NCBI GenBank assembly: GCA_937923255.1
Contig: CALAIL010000047.1
Coordinates: forward strand, 1 to 64,000
Reading direction: 5' to 3'
Length of the DNA: 64,000 nt
Origin: an uncultured Propionivibrio sp.
GTDB taxonomy: Bacteria; Pseudomonadota; Gammaproteobacteria; Burkholderiales; Rhodocyclaceae
Of the stretch, positions 16,951 to 25,069 are shown in pieces (positions within the stretch are counted from its first letter, which is position 1; each line of letters begins with the position of its first letter). The notes under the pieces are model-generated. The model saw only the letters and a list, made by a program, of their open reading frames with translations, did not search any database and had not been told where the DNA came from. Made by a program: the position numbers and the translations under genes.

Positions 16951-17295
16951 TTATTGCGAACGAACCACCGCTAGACCAGCATTAGACGTTGCGCCATCCC
17001 GGGCTGTCGAACTGATATTTGCCGTGCCGGTATTAACGCCCACTGCGGCATTGATGCTCTTTCCGCCACGCGCTTTGGCATCGACGACGCCCAAGCCCGC
17101 ATTGGAAACGGAACCGCCACCCGAGGCTTCCGACGTGATCGTTGCCTCTTTGGTATTAACGCCAACAGCAACATTTCCTTGCATCGAAGCCACGCTGGAA
17201 ATCGCGCCGGCCGTATCGCCGATGTCGCCCGCGTAAGCGCCCATTGCAAACGAAGAAAAAATACCGACCAGCGCGAGTTTTTTAAGAAGGTTCAT
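16951..17295 (-). CDS. secreted repeat protein, putative fibre subunit
   Basis: A 114-residue protein from the ATG at 17295 (AGGAG site). A signal peptide (LLKKLALVGIFSSFAMGAYA) precedes a mature chain of about 90 residues rich in Gly, Ala, Ser, Thr, Val and Asn. It has no Cys, Trp or Tyr in the mature part. Two imperfect repeats of about 35 residues share the pattern AVGVNT-x-A-x-I-S/T-S ... SNAGL-x-VV: NVAVGVNTKEATITSEA...SNAGLGVV, then NAAVGVNTGTANISSTA...SNAGLAVV. Short Asn/Gly/Ser-rich strand-turn repeats of this kind resemble curlin-type amyloid subunits, though the curlin consensus itself (SxxxxxGxxNxAxxxQ) is not matched. First position in the operon and the following stem-loop suggest it is the major product. 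Confidence 0.72.
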   Translation of the reverse strand: MNLLKKLALVGIFSSFAMGAYAGDIGDTAGAISSVASMQGNVAVGVNTKEATITSEASGGGSVSNAGLGVVDAKARGGKSINAAVGVNTGTANISSTARDGATSNAGLAVVRSQ

Positions 17296-17815
17296 TCTGA
17301 TTCTCCTTTCCTTATATCCGGCGGAAAACATATCGGGAAAATTCCCAGGCATCATCTGCCGGAAGTTTCTCCCGCACATTCACGGGATAACCATGAAACG
17401 CGATGCTAGAAATCAGCACTATCAGAAAACCAGCTTCACGTACGAAACGGCTTATGCCGAGGGAGTTAAAGCACATCCCGTGCCACAAATAATTTTATCT
17501 TTATATTCAAATTGTTATAAAAACACACAGGTTTTTAAAGCCTTTAGGCGTCGCCCGTGGGCGACACATCCAAGGGTGCACACACAAAATTCCCCGCGTT
17601 TCTGCCCGTTGATACTGTCGTCGCATGGCGACACTTACCGCCAGCCCACGTCTGTATTGGGATTGCGCCTATTTTTCTCTCGTTACACGGCTGCCGCGCT
17701 GCCATTCATGCACCGCTTGCATCAGCACTAGCAACCTATCTGAAGTTTGCTTTGACCCGAAGCGCGCACGTTGGCGAACCCAATGCTACTAGTGCCATAG
17801 CATCTAAGATACTGT
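17296..17815. promoter_or_regulatory. 520-base AT-rich region upstream of the fibre-like operon
   Basis: The gap separates the operon start (17295) from maiA (ends 17816), both on the minus strand. The part at about 17485-17540 is unusually AT-rich, with repeated TTATA/TTATC elements, and is the likely promoter or regulator-binding zone for the operon. A frame of 112 codons is open at 17393-17731 on the plus strand, but it lacks domains and codon bias and is not called. Confidence 0.45.
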
Positions 17816-18577
17816 TCAAGCCGCCGGGTAACGTCCGGATAGCAGACTGCCCGCATTCGGCACGATCGTTTTCAGCCCTAGCCTAGCCAGCATCTGGTAA
17901 GTCGTACAGACGGCGCTCGAGACCACCGGTAGGCCGCTCGCCGCTTCGATCAGCGGAATCGAGGCCAGCGACGGCATCTGCACGCAGGCAGAGGCGACAA
18001 TGGCATCGACATTGGCAAGATTGAGCTTGCGCCAGAGTTCGGCAGGCGCACGCGGGTCGCGCGCGCCGACTTCGAGATTGTCATGAATTTCGAGTGAAAA
18101 ACTATCGATAACCTCAATGCCTTCATTTTCGATGTAGTCGATGACCAGTTGCGTCAGCGGCTTCATGTAAGGCGCCAGAAGCGAGATCTTTTTCGCGCCA
18201 ATGACTTTCAAGCCTTCCACCAGCGCGCCAGCGCTGGTCACGACGGGCGCCGGACCACCGTTGTCGACCGTGCGCTGATGCAATCGCGCCTCGGAAATGC
18301 GGTGATAGCCCTTGCCCATGCTCATGATCGCCACCAGGCAGGCGTAGCCGAGGACATCAACGCGCGCATCGGACAGCTCAATGGCACAACGGTCAGAGTC
18401 GTTATCCATCGCCGCCAGTTCCTCCTTCGTCACTTTTTTCATGCGCATGCGGCTCGAATGGAAAGTGAAGCGTTCCGGCTCGACCGTTTCGCGCGCCCGC
18501 AACATGGCAGGAATCTCGGTTTCCATCGTCGTATTGGAACTGGGAACGATTTGGCCGATCCGATAATTCATTTTCAT
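17816..18577 (-). CDS. maiA: maleate cis-trans isomerase
   Basis: A 253-residue member of the Asp/Glu racemase superfamily that converts maleate to fumarate. It matches MaiA/NicE in its N-terminus (RIGQIVPSSNTTMETEIP at 6-23), in the two catalytic cysteines Cys80 (GYACLVA) and Cys198 (SACVQMPSL), and in the C-terminal VVPNAG-LLSG segment. An AGGAG site precedes the ATG. The enzyme normally ends nicotinate or maleamate degradation, but no nicotinate-pathway genes are nearby, so it is an orphan here. The nearest relevant gene is the TRAP transporter 4 kb away, which might bring in an organic acid. No operon partner is evident. Confidence 0.9.
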   Translation of the reverse strand: MKMNYRIGQIVPSSNTTMETEIPAMLRARETVEPERFTFHSSRMRMKKVTKEELAAMDNDSDRCAIELSDARVDVLGYACLVAIMSMGKGYHRISEARLHQRTVDNGGPAPVVTSAGALVEGLKVIGAKKISLLAPYMKPLTQLVIDYIENEGIEVIDSFSLEIHDNLEVGARDPRAPAELWRKLNLANVDAIVASACVQMPSLASIPLIEAASGLPVVSSAVCTTYQMLARLGLKTIVPNAGSLLSGRYPAA

Positions 18578-18635
18578 GGTAGCTCTCCTGGGGGTACATG
18601 AATAATAGATGTGTCACTGGGTGCACACCGATTGT

Positions 18636-19072
18636 TTATGCCAGACCAAGCGGCTCAATGCAAGGGCAAAGGCTAATCGCCAGTACCACGACCTGATAGA
18701 TACATCCTCCACTTTTCATCGGTTCTTTGTTGAATATACGGCATGCCTTTCCAGATGACATCCAATCAATATAACGGGAAACACTCGCACCGCCGCCCGC
18801 GGCGGCAACGCCAATCTCGGGCACCAGCACGTATTGCCGGTGGGCGATGCTGTGCAGGGTTGTCCGGTAGCCGTATAGCGCAGACTGTTGCCCATCGACA
18901 ATGCCGCGCCCGTTCCCGGTGAAACAGCGAATGCGGTCGAGGCGGCCAGAAAAGCCAGCCAAAGATTCGCTGCCATAAATGAAAACGCCGACCGATAGAA
19001 AACCAATCAGCGGATGCCTGCAATCGCTATTCCAGCAGCCGGGCTGGGGAAACCCGTTCTTAAGTTTTTTTC
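18636..19072. other. no gene assigned; open minus-strand frame of unknown meaning
   Basis: A minus-strand frame is open from 19136 to 18636 and includes a hydrophobic start (PLIGFLSVGVFIYGSESLAG) followed by YVLVPEIGVAAAGGGASVS. It has no good start codon outside the upstream frame and no recognised domain. A second minus frame (18716-19006) contains a signal-like segment (FMAANLWLAFLAASTAFAV). The pattern looks like a decayed gene or a gene damaged by frameshift, next to the frameshifted gene at 19073-19463. I do not call a product. Confidence 0.25.
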
Positions 19073-19463
19073 CTACGCTTGCCGCCGTGCCTGCTCCCGT
19101 TCTTGTTCTTGTTCTTGTTCTTTTTCCATTCTGCACTGTTGCCTCTTTTTTCTATAGCTGATGAACCACATTCCATTGATATGCAGGCCAATGGCTATCG
19201 CAATTAATGAGTCCCCTATCATTGCGCCCAATGCTCCACCTTCCCCACCTCCCAAAAACAGAAAAATCACCTATCGGGTGGATTAGCATCATGAGAAGAA
19301 TCCCGAGCAGGCAGGCGAAGATATTCCACGGCAAACTCAGAACAAGGGCGATAAAGAAAAGTGCCAAAAACGCCTCCGGGGAAAATAACCTGCCGGTAAA
19401 AGCAAGGAAACAAATACCGATCCAGACTCCACTCCAGTAAAAGCCATAGAAAAAATTCTTCAT
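19073..19463 (-). pseudogene. small membrane protein gene split by a +1 frameshift
   Basis: From the ATG at 19463 (AGGAG upstream) a frame encodes three hydrophobic segments (WSGVWIGICFLAFTG, FLALFFIALVLSLPW, FACLLGILLMMLI) up to HPIGDF, then loses coding character. The next frame continues smoothly as LFLGGGEGGALGAMIGDSL and a further helix, then a charged tail of (EQ) repeats, ending at 19073. Removing one T from the T-run near 19263-19267 would join the two parts into one protein of about 128 residues. It could be a true pseudogene, an assembly error, or a phase-variable or recoded site. The function is unknown; it resembles no family I can name. Confidence 0.6.
19099..19122. repeat. hexanucleotide tandem repeat (GTTCTT)x4
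   Basis: Four perfect copies of GTTCTT followed by a T-run. On the minus strand they encode the Glu-Gln repeats at the end of the frameshifted membrane protein. The unit is a multiple of three, so copy-number change would alter length but not frame. Confidence 0.85.
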
Positions 19464-19484
19464 CGCCAAGCCGCTCCTTGCAAT

Positions 19485-19509
19485 AAAGGCGCCCTGCGGC
19501 GCCTTTTTT
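19485..19509. terminator. intrinsic terminator downstream of ilvD
   Basis: GGCGCC (19488-19493) and GGCGCC (19498-19503) form a stem with loop CTGC, flanked by AAA on one side and six T on the other. On the minus strand it follows the ilvD stop (19523) by about 14 bases, and it lies upstream of the next minus-strand gene. It can act in both directions. Confidence 0.88.
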
Positions 19510-19522
19510 CTACCTTTGACGG

Positions 19523-21379
19523 CTAACGCCGCCGCAACTGGCCGAGATCGCGCACCGCGCCGCGTGATGCAGAAGCTGCCATCAGGCCGTACGCCTGCAA
19601 AGCCGTGGAGACAACACGCTGACGGGAAACCGGCTTCCAGGCCTTGTCCCCCTTGGCCTCCATCGCCGCACGGCGCCGTGTCAGTTCCGCGTCGGAAACA
19701 GCAAGCCGAATGCTGCGGTTGGGAATGTCGATTTCGATGACATCGCCTTCCTCAACCAGACCGATCGCCCCGCCCTCGGCGGCTTCCGGCGAGACGTGGC
19801 CGATCGACAGCCCCGACGAACCGCCGGAAAAACGGCCATCGGTGATCAGCGCGCATTCTTTGCCGAGGTGGCGCGACTTGAGGTAGGAAGTGGGATAGAG
19901 CATTTCCTGGCAGCCCGGCCCGCCTTTCGGCCCTTCGTAGCGGATCAGCACCACGTCGCCGGCGACGATCTGGTCGCCGAGGATGCCGTTGACCGCCGTT
20001 TCCTGGCTCTCAAAAACGCGCACCCGGCCGGTGAATTTGAGGATGCTGGCGTCGACGCCCGCCGTTTTGACGATGCAGCCATCCTCGGCAATGTTGCCAA
20101 ACAGCACGGCTAGACCGCCATCCTGACTGTAGGCATGCGCACGGTCGCGGATGCAGCCGGCCTGGCGATCGAGGTCGAGCGCCGCATAACGCTTATCCTG
20201 CGAGAACGCTTCACCGCTTGGCCTATTGCCCGGCGCGGCGAGGTACATCTGCCGCACGGCAGGATCGTCCGAGCGCCTGACATCCCAATGGTCGATCGCT
20301 TCGCCCAGCGTCGGCGCGTGGATCGTCGCGGGCTGGCGATGAATCAACCCCAGCCGATCAAGCTCGCCCAGGATGCCGAAAATGCCGCCCGCCCGGTGGC
20401 AATCCTCAATGTGATACACCTCGGTCGAGGGCGCCAGTTTGCACAGATGCGGCACTTTACGCGAGATGCGGTCAATATCGGCCATGGTGAAATCGACCTG
20501 AGCCTCGTGCGCGATCGCCAGCAGGTGCAGGACGGTGTTGGTCGAACCGCCCATCGCCACATCGAGCGACATGGCGTTCTCGAACGCACCGAACGAGGCG
20601 ATGCCGCGCGGCAGTACGGAAGCATCGTCCTGCTCATAATAGCGGCGACACAGGTCGACGATATGGCGTCCGGCACGCAGGAACAGCGCCTTGCGGTCGG
20701 CGTGCGTCGCTAGCAGCGTGCCGTTACCCGGAAAGGACAACCCCAAAACTTCCGTCAGACAGTTCATCGAATTGGCCGTAAACATGCCGGAGCAGGAACC
20801 GCAGGTCGGGCAGGCCAGACGTTCGATTTTGGCGACATCTTCGTCGGAAATCGTTTTATCGGCTGCTTTAATCATGGCATCGATCAGATCGGTACGCACG
20901 ACCTGATCGCCACCCAGTTGAACCTTGCCCGCCTCCATCGGCCCGCCAGAGACGAAGATGGTCGGGATATTCAGGCGCATTGCCGCCATCAGCATCCCTG
21001 GCGTAATCTTGTCGCAGTTGGAAATGCAGATCATCGCGTCGGCACAATGGCCGTTGACCATGTATTCGACCGAATCGGCGATGAGATCGCGCGAAGGCAA
21101 TGAGTAAAGCATGCCGTCATGCCCCATGGCGATGCCGTCATCAATGGCGATCGTATTGAATTCTTTGGCGACGCCGCCTGCCGCCTCGACCTCGCGCGCG
21201 ACCATCTGGCCGAGGTCTTTCAAGTGCATATGCCCCGGGACAAATTGCGTAAAGGAATTGACGATGGCGACGATGGGTTTGCCAAAATCGTCGTCCTTCA
21301 TGCCGGTGGCCCGCCACAGCGAGCGGGCGCCGGCCATGTTGCGGCCATGGGTAGACGTGCGGGAGCGATAAGCGGGCAT
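19523..21379 (-). CDS. ilvD: dihydroxy-acid dehydratase
   Basis: IlvD dehydrates 2,3-dihydroxy-isovalerate and -methylvalerate in valine, isoleucine and leucine synthesis, using an iron-sulfur cluster. The 618-residue length matches E. coli IlvD (616). Cluster cysteines lie in [10 protein letters not shown] (about residue 122) and [19 protein letters not shown] (about 195). The ATG at 21379 has a GGAG site and begins the conserved [20 protein letters not shown]; the frame extends upstream to 21460 but that part is not conserved-looking. It is divergent from lgt across 186 bases and ends at a strong terminator. Confidence 0.97.
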   Translation of the reverse strand: MPAYRSRTSTHGRNMAGARSLWRATGMKDDDFGKPIVAIVNSFTQFVPGHMHLKDLGQMVAREVEAAGGVAKEFNTIAIDDGIAMGHDGMLYSLPSRDLIADSVEYMVNGHCADAMICISNCDKITPGMLMAAMRLNIPTIFVSGGPMEAGKVQLGGDQVVRTDLIDAMIKAADKTISDEDVAKIERLACPTCGSCSGMFTANSMNCLTEVLGLSFPGNGTLLATHADRKALFLRAGRHIVDLCRRYYEQDDASVLPRGIASFGAFENAMSLDVAMGGSTNTVLHLLAIAHEAQVDFTMADIDRISRKVPHLCKLAPSTEVYHIEDCHRAGGIFGILGELDRLGLIHRQPATIHAPTLGEAIDHWDVRRSDDPAVRQMYLAAPGNRPSGEAFSQDKRYAALDLDRQAGCIRDRAHAYSQDGGLAVLFGNIAEDGCIVKTAGVDASILKFTGRVRVFESQETAVNGILGDQIVAGDVVLIRYEGPKGGPGCQEMLYPTSYLKSRHLGKECALITDGRFSGGSSGLSIGHVSPEAAEGGAIGLVEEGDVIEIDIPNRSIRLAVSDAELTRRRAAMEAKGDKAWKPVSRQRVVSTALQAYGLMAASASRGAVRDLGQLRRR

Positions 21380-21565
21380 GAGGGTCTCCAATAAGTCAAG
21401 AATCAGGTCAACACAGCTTGGGATGCAAAGGCGAACAGACAAAAAGCAGAAAAAACGCAAGCAACGCGGCGCGCTATAATTTCCGCGCAGTTACGCCCGT
21501 CCATTATTCGTCGGAATTCTTTTCGATTCTAGCCCAAAACGGCTTGTTTCAAGGCAATCACGCGC

Positions 21566-22372
21566 ATGCTGGTCCACCCTCAGTTCGATCCTGTTGCACT
21601 CCGCCTCGGTCCTTTGTCGATCCACTGGTACGGGCTGATGTACCTGTTAGCTTTTCTGCAATTTTGGTGGCTTGGACGGCGGCGCATCCGCACACATGCG
21701 CAGTACATTGCCGACGGCTGGACGGTCGAGCAGCTCGACGACCTGCTGTTCTACGGCGTTCTCGGCGTGATCCTCGGCGGCAGGCTGGGTGAAGTCATTT
21801 TCTACGCACCCGCGTATTACCTGTCACATCCGCTCGAAATCCTTGCCGTATGGAAAGGCGGAATGTCTTTCCACGGCGGGCTTCTCGGTGTTCTGGTCGC
21901 CATGGCGTTTGCATCATGGAAAATGCAGCGTCCGTGGCTGGCCATCACCGATTTTATCGCGCCGCTCATACCGCTCGGTCAGGCAGTGGGGCGCATCGGC
22001 AATTTCATCAATGGCGAACTCTGGGGGCGTGTCTGCGATCCGTCGCTCCCCTGGGCAATGGTATTCCCGCAGTCGGGAGATTTACAGCCGCGCCATCCAT
22101 CGCAGCTCTACCAGGCAGGGCTGGAAGGACTGGCGCTTTTCGTTATCCTGTGGTGGTTCTCGGCCAAACCGCGGCCGCTGGGCGCGGTGTCCGGTGCATT
22201 TCTTGTCGGCTATGGCGCTTTTCGCTTCGTTGCCGAATACTTCCGCCAACCCGATGCGGGCATTTTCGGCCGCTCGGAAGTCATCAGCATGGGACAATGG
22301 CTCTCGCTGCCGATGGTTTTATCCGGCATTGCGCTGCTGTTTTGGGCCGATCGCCGGCAAAGAAAAAGATAA
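21566..22372 (+). CDS. lgt: prolipoprotein diacylglyceryl transferase
   Basis: Lgt attaches diacylglycerol from phosphatidylglycerol to the lipobox cysteine of prelipoproteins, the first step of lipoprotein maturation in the inner membrane. The 268-residue protein has about seven hydrophobic helices. Family signatures include [11 protein letters not shown] near residue 20, [10 protein letters not shown] near 99 and the Lgt signature [14 protein letters not shown] near 142. The ilvD-lgt divergent pair is common in Betaproteobacteria. Client lipoproteins in this window include the CsgG/HfaB-like protein, SodC and the DUF2242 protein. Confidence 0.97.
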   Translation: MLVHPQFDPVALRLGPLSIHWYGLMYLLAFLQFWWLGRRRIRTHAQYIADGWTVEQLDDLLFYGVLGVILGGRLGEVIFYAPAYYLSHPLEILAVWKGGMSFHGGLLGVLVAMAFASWKMQRPWLAITDFIAPLIPLGQAVGRIGNFINGELWGRVCDPSLPWAMVFPQSGDLQPRHPSQLYQAGLEGLALFVILWWFSAKPRPLGAVSGAFLVGYGAFRFVAEYFRQPDAGIFGRSEVISMGQWLSLPMVLSGIALLFWADRRQRKR

Positions 22373-22546
22373 AGACATCAACTCAATCCACTGATTTCAA
22401 ACGAAGTATGGCGGATACTGTGGAAGCCCCTTATTGATTGTTTCTGGAAAAGGTGTATAAGCTAACGCTCGACCCGTTGAGGGTTCTCAGGTTTCCAGTC
22501 GGGTTCTTTCCCGTTTTTTATCACTCATAACACAAGGAAATCACAC

Positions 22547-22960
22547 ATGAAACTGACACACATTGAACACCTCGGCATCGCCGTCAAGAGCCTGGATGAA
22601 GCCATTCCCTTCTGGGAACAAAAACTGGGCATGAAGTGCTACTCGATCGAAGAAGTAAAAGAACAAAAGGTTCGCACCGCATTTTTCAAGATTGGCCAGT
22701 CGAAGATCGAACTGCTCGAATCGACCGAGCCGGACGGCCCCATCGGCAAATACGTTGAAAAGAATGGCGGCGGCATCCACCACCTGGCCTTTGCCGTCGA
22801 AGGACTGCAAGAAAACCTGGACGAACTGGCTAGCAAGGGCGCCCAGCTGATCGACAAAACCCCGCGCAAGGGCGCCGAAGGCCTCAACATCGCTTTCGTT
22901 CATCCGAAAACCACGGGCGGTATATTGATGGAACTGTGCGAAGATCCGAATAAGAAATAA
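22547..22960 (+). CDS. mce: methylmalonyl-CoA epimerase
   Basis: A 137-residue glyoxalase/VOC-fold enzyme that interconverts (2S)- and (2R)-methylmalonyl-CoA. Metal ligands fit His8 in HIEHLGIAVKSLDEA, the histidines of GGGIHHLAFAVEGL near 82-83, and the Glu of GILMELCED near 130. It supports propionyl-CoA assimilation or B12-dependent methylmalonyl-CoA mutase pathways. No mutase or propionyl-CoA carboxylase gene is in the window. An AAGGAAA site precedes the ATG, with a 174-base gap after lgt. A terminator follows, so it is a single-gene unit. Confidence 0.93.
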   Translation: MKLTHIEHLGIAVKSLDEAIPFWEQKLGMKCYSIEEVKEQKVRTAFFKIGQSKIELLESTEPDGPIGKYVEKNGGGIHHLAFAVEGLQENLDELASKGAQLIDKTPRKGAEGLNIAFVHPKTTGGILMELCEDPNKK

Positions 22961-22997
22961 AAATAAGCAATTCACATAATATATTCGGCTTGATTTA

Positions 22998-23036
22998 CAA
23001 TCGGTCGGAATCTGTACGGTTCTGGCCGATTGTTTT
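22998..23036 (+). terminator. intrinsic terminator after mce
   Basis: CAATCGG (22998-23004) pairs with CCGATTG (23026-23032), with an additional GAA/TTC pairing inside, and is followed by TTTT. It lies 38 bases after the mce stop. The 288-base gap (22961-23248) holds nothing else I can identify apart from the leader of the next gene. Confidence 0.8.
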
Positions 23037-23248
23037 ATAGGCTGACGAATTTTACATCCCGACAGATACACGGACGATGCGCTATGACGTGAAGCTCACA
23101 TAAAACCAAAACCGGCACGAATACGGGATATTTTGGCGTGAGCATTGCAACGAGGGTTCACCGCAGTGATTCGACGAATGCATGAAAAATAGCCATAGCG
23201 TCACCATTTGCCAGAAAAACACATCGCACATCATCCAGGGGGCATGAG

Positions 23249-24862
23249 ATGGTTCGTTTTTCACTACCGAAAACAAGTGCCGAGCAGCCCGTCGCCTTCC
23301 GTGATGCATTCCTTGCTAGCCAATGGCTTACCAAGCAACCCCAGGCTAACGTTCCTGTCATGCTTGAAGCGCTGACGCGCGAGATCGACGCCTTCAACCA
23401 CTTTGCCCTGCCCACGCGGGAGCGCTTCAAGACACTGGAAGCGCTCCGCAGGATGGTATTTACCATCGGCAGCGAAAGTTGCCGTCATTTTGAAAACAAA
23501 CCATTGCCGCTCACCGCTGATGAGCAGGCGGCCTTTTTCGCTACATCCCGGCTCTGGCGCTGCTGTACGCTGGGCTACCTATATTGCCTGAATGCCTGTT
23601 TGGAAGGCGAGGCCAGCCTCAACGGCCTGGCAGGAAAGATTGCACATCGGGCAATCACGAGCCTGCGTATGGAGCAATTGTGCTGCTACGGTGCCGGCAG
23701 CGCGCTGGGCAATCATTTCTGGAAAGAGCTGCACGCCATCTATTTGGCGGCCGAAAAATTGCAGGTACTCAGCGAATTCGTCCGCGATCCGCTACCCAAT
23801 GAAGCACTCGAATCGACGCTAACCGGCCAGTACGGCATGGCGATACTGACACACCTGGCCGACCCCTATACCCTGCGGCACGTTCACCTGCTCGCCATCC
23901 TTCAGTGGCTTTCCCGCTGGCGGGAACTGGTCACTGTACAGACGCCGGCAGATACGTCTTTCAATAACAATGCGCACAGCGTTGTCCTCGATCTCTCTTT
24001 CCCGCAGGATCCCGCACATAGCAATAAAGACAGTGCCACGCAACGCCAAATTTCATTTGATGCCATCTTCCGCAAAATCGGAAAGCGCATCAAGGCGCTG
24101 AAAGGCGGCGCCTCACCGGAAGATCTCCGCCTAGGCAAGCTCGTAACATCCGAAGTCTCCATCGACCTGCTGGGAAAACTGGGCGCGCGTCTATACGCGC
24201 CTGTGCTCACGCCATCCCGCGCTGCCACGGCAATGCAGCCGGTAGAAGTACTCTGCACGTTGACAGACATTTACCGTCTCATCGGCGGCACCAGCGCTCA
24301 GGAAAACCTGCCGGAAACCTCCGTCGCACGCATCAAGGCCGAACGGCTGGCCATTTTCGGACATATCGCCGATCCCGGAAACCTAGCGTCGATCGTTTTT
24401 GAAACCTGGCAGGGCGCACTCTCGGCGGACACAACGACAACGCTGAATTTGCAGCGCGCCGTGAATCGGCCAGGAAAGCGCCTAGCCTGCGGCGATCTAC
24501 TTGGTATTCGTCAAACGCCGGATGCCGAGCTGCAGTTAGCAAGTGTCAGTCGCCTGTTCACGCAAGACGGCCAGATTATGGTCGGCGCGCATTTCCTGGC
24601 CGGAAAAATTTCGCCCTTGGCAGTGGAAATCACGGAGAAAATCTCAAACGCGACTTTCCGATACCCGGCACTGTTGCTGACCGGATCGGGAAACGAATCT
24701 CAGATAATTCTGCCGACCAACGCACTGGCGCGCGTCCTGCGTTGCCGCCTTTATAACGGCGCCGATTCCGCATTGCTGCCGCTGCCATTCACGCCACAGT
24801 CGCTCATCGAGCGCCATGGTGACAATGAGCGCTGGCAACTTGGCGCGCCCGACGCAAACTGA
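23249..24862 (+). CDS. PilZ-like protein with degenerate c-di-GMP motif, paralogue of 27253-28797
   Basis: A 537-residue cytoplasmic protein. The N-terminal 360 residues are alpha-helical and of no recognised family. The C-terminal part (about 370-520) parallels the PilZ region of the 27253-28797 protein. Both have a VLDLSF/VYWVDIAEG-type strand, then PEDLRLG/PEELNLG, then LGARLYAP-VLTPSRA/LALYWAP-EPPLRQH at the PilZ entry, and GDLLGIRQ/GTLLGLQP later. The Arg motif and the N-x-S-x-x-G motif needed for c-di-GMP are absent here, so it may be a non-binding partner or have another ligand. No neighbours suggest a pathway. Start at ATG 23249, with a G-rich stretch upstream. Confidence 0.7.
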   Translation: MVRFSLPKTSAEQPVAFRDAFLASQWLTKQPQANVPVMLEALTREIDAFNHFALPTRERFKTLEALRRMVFTIGSESCRHFENKPLPLTADEQAAFFATSRLWRCCTLGYLYCLNACLEGEASLNGLAGKIAHRAITSLRMEQLCCYGAGSALGNHFWKELHAIYLAAEKLQVLSEFVRDPLPNEALESTLTGQYGMAILTHLADPYTLRHVHLLAILQWLSRWRELVTVQTPADTSFNNNAHSVVLDLSFPQDPAHSNKDSATQRQISFDAIFRKIGKRIKALKGGASPEDLRLGKLVTSEVSIDLLGKLGARLYAPVLTPSRAATAMQPVEVLCTLTDIYRLIGGTSAQENLPETSVARIKAERLAIFGHIADPGNLASIVFETWQGALSADTTTTLNLQRAVNRPGKRLACGDLLGIRQTPDAELQLASVSRLFTQDGQIMVGAHFLAGKISPLAVEITEKISNATFRYPALLLTGSGNESQIILPTNALARVLRCRLYNGADSALLPLPFTPQSLIERHGDNERWQLGAPDAN

Positions 24863-25069
24863 ACGCCACCGCTCACTCTCAGCTTGGAAAAAGGCGCAAG
24901 GAAGGCAGGGTGCCGACAGGTGCCTGTTTGCCCCGGCTTGCCAGACAGACGGCAGAATCGTCAAAAGTACAGTAATGCTCACCCGCTGTACCGCAGCGGA
25001 CGATCATCCTCATCCGGCGAAATAGACCGGGCCTGCCTTCGTGGAAAGATCAAGTGTATCGACGATATT

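Noticed and set aside
17393..17731. 112-codon frame upstream of the fibre-like operon
   Set aside because: It has no ribosome binding site, domain or codon bias, and it lies in an AT-rich regulatory region.
22440..22546. Riboswitch or leader RNA before mce
   Set aside because: Only very short stems (ACCC/GGGT, CGGG/CCCG with a T-run) are visible, with no match to a known riboswitch core.
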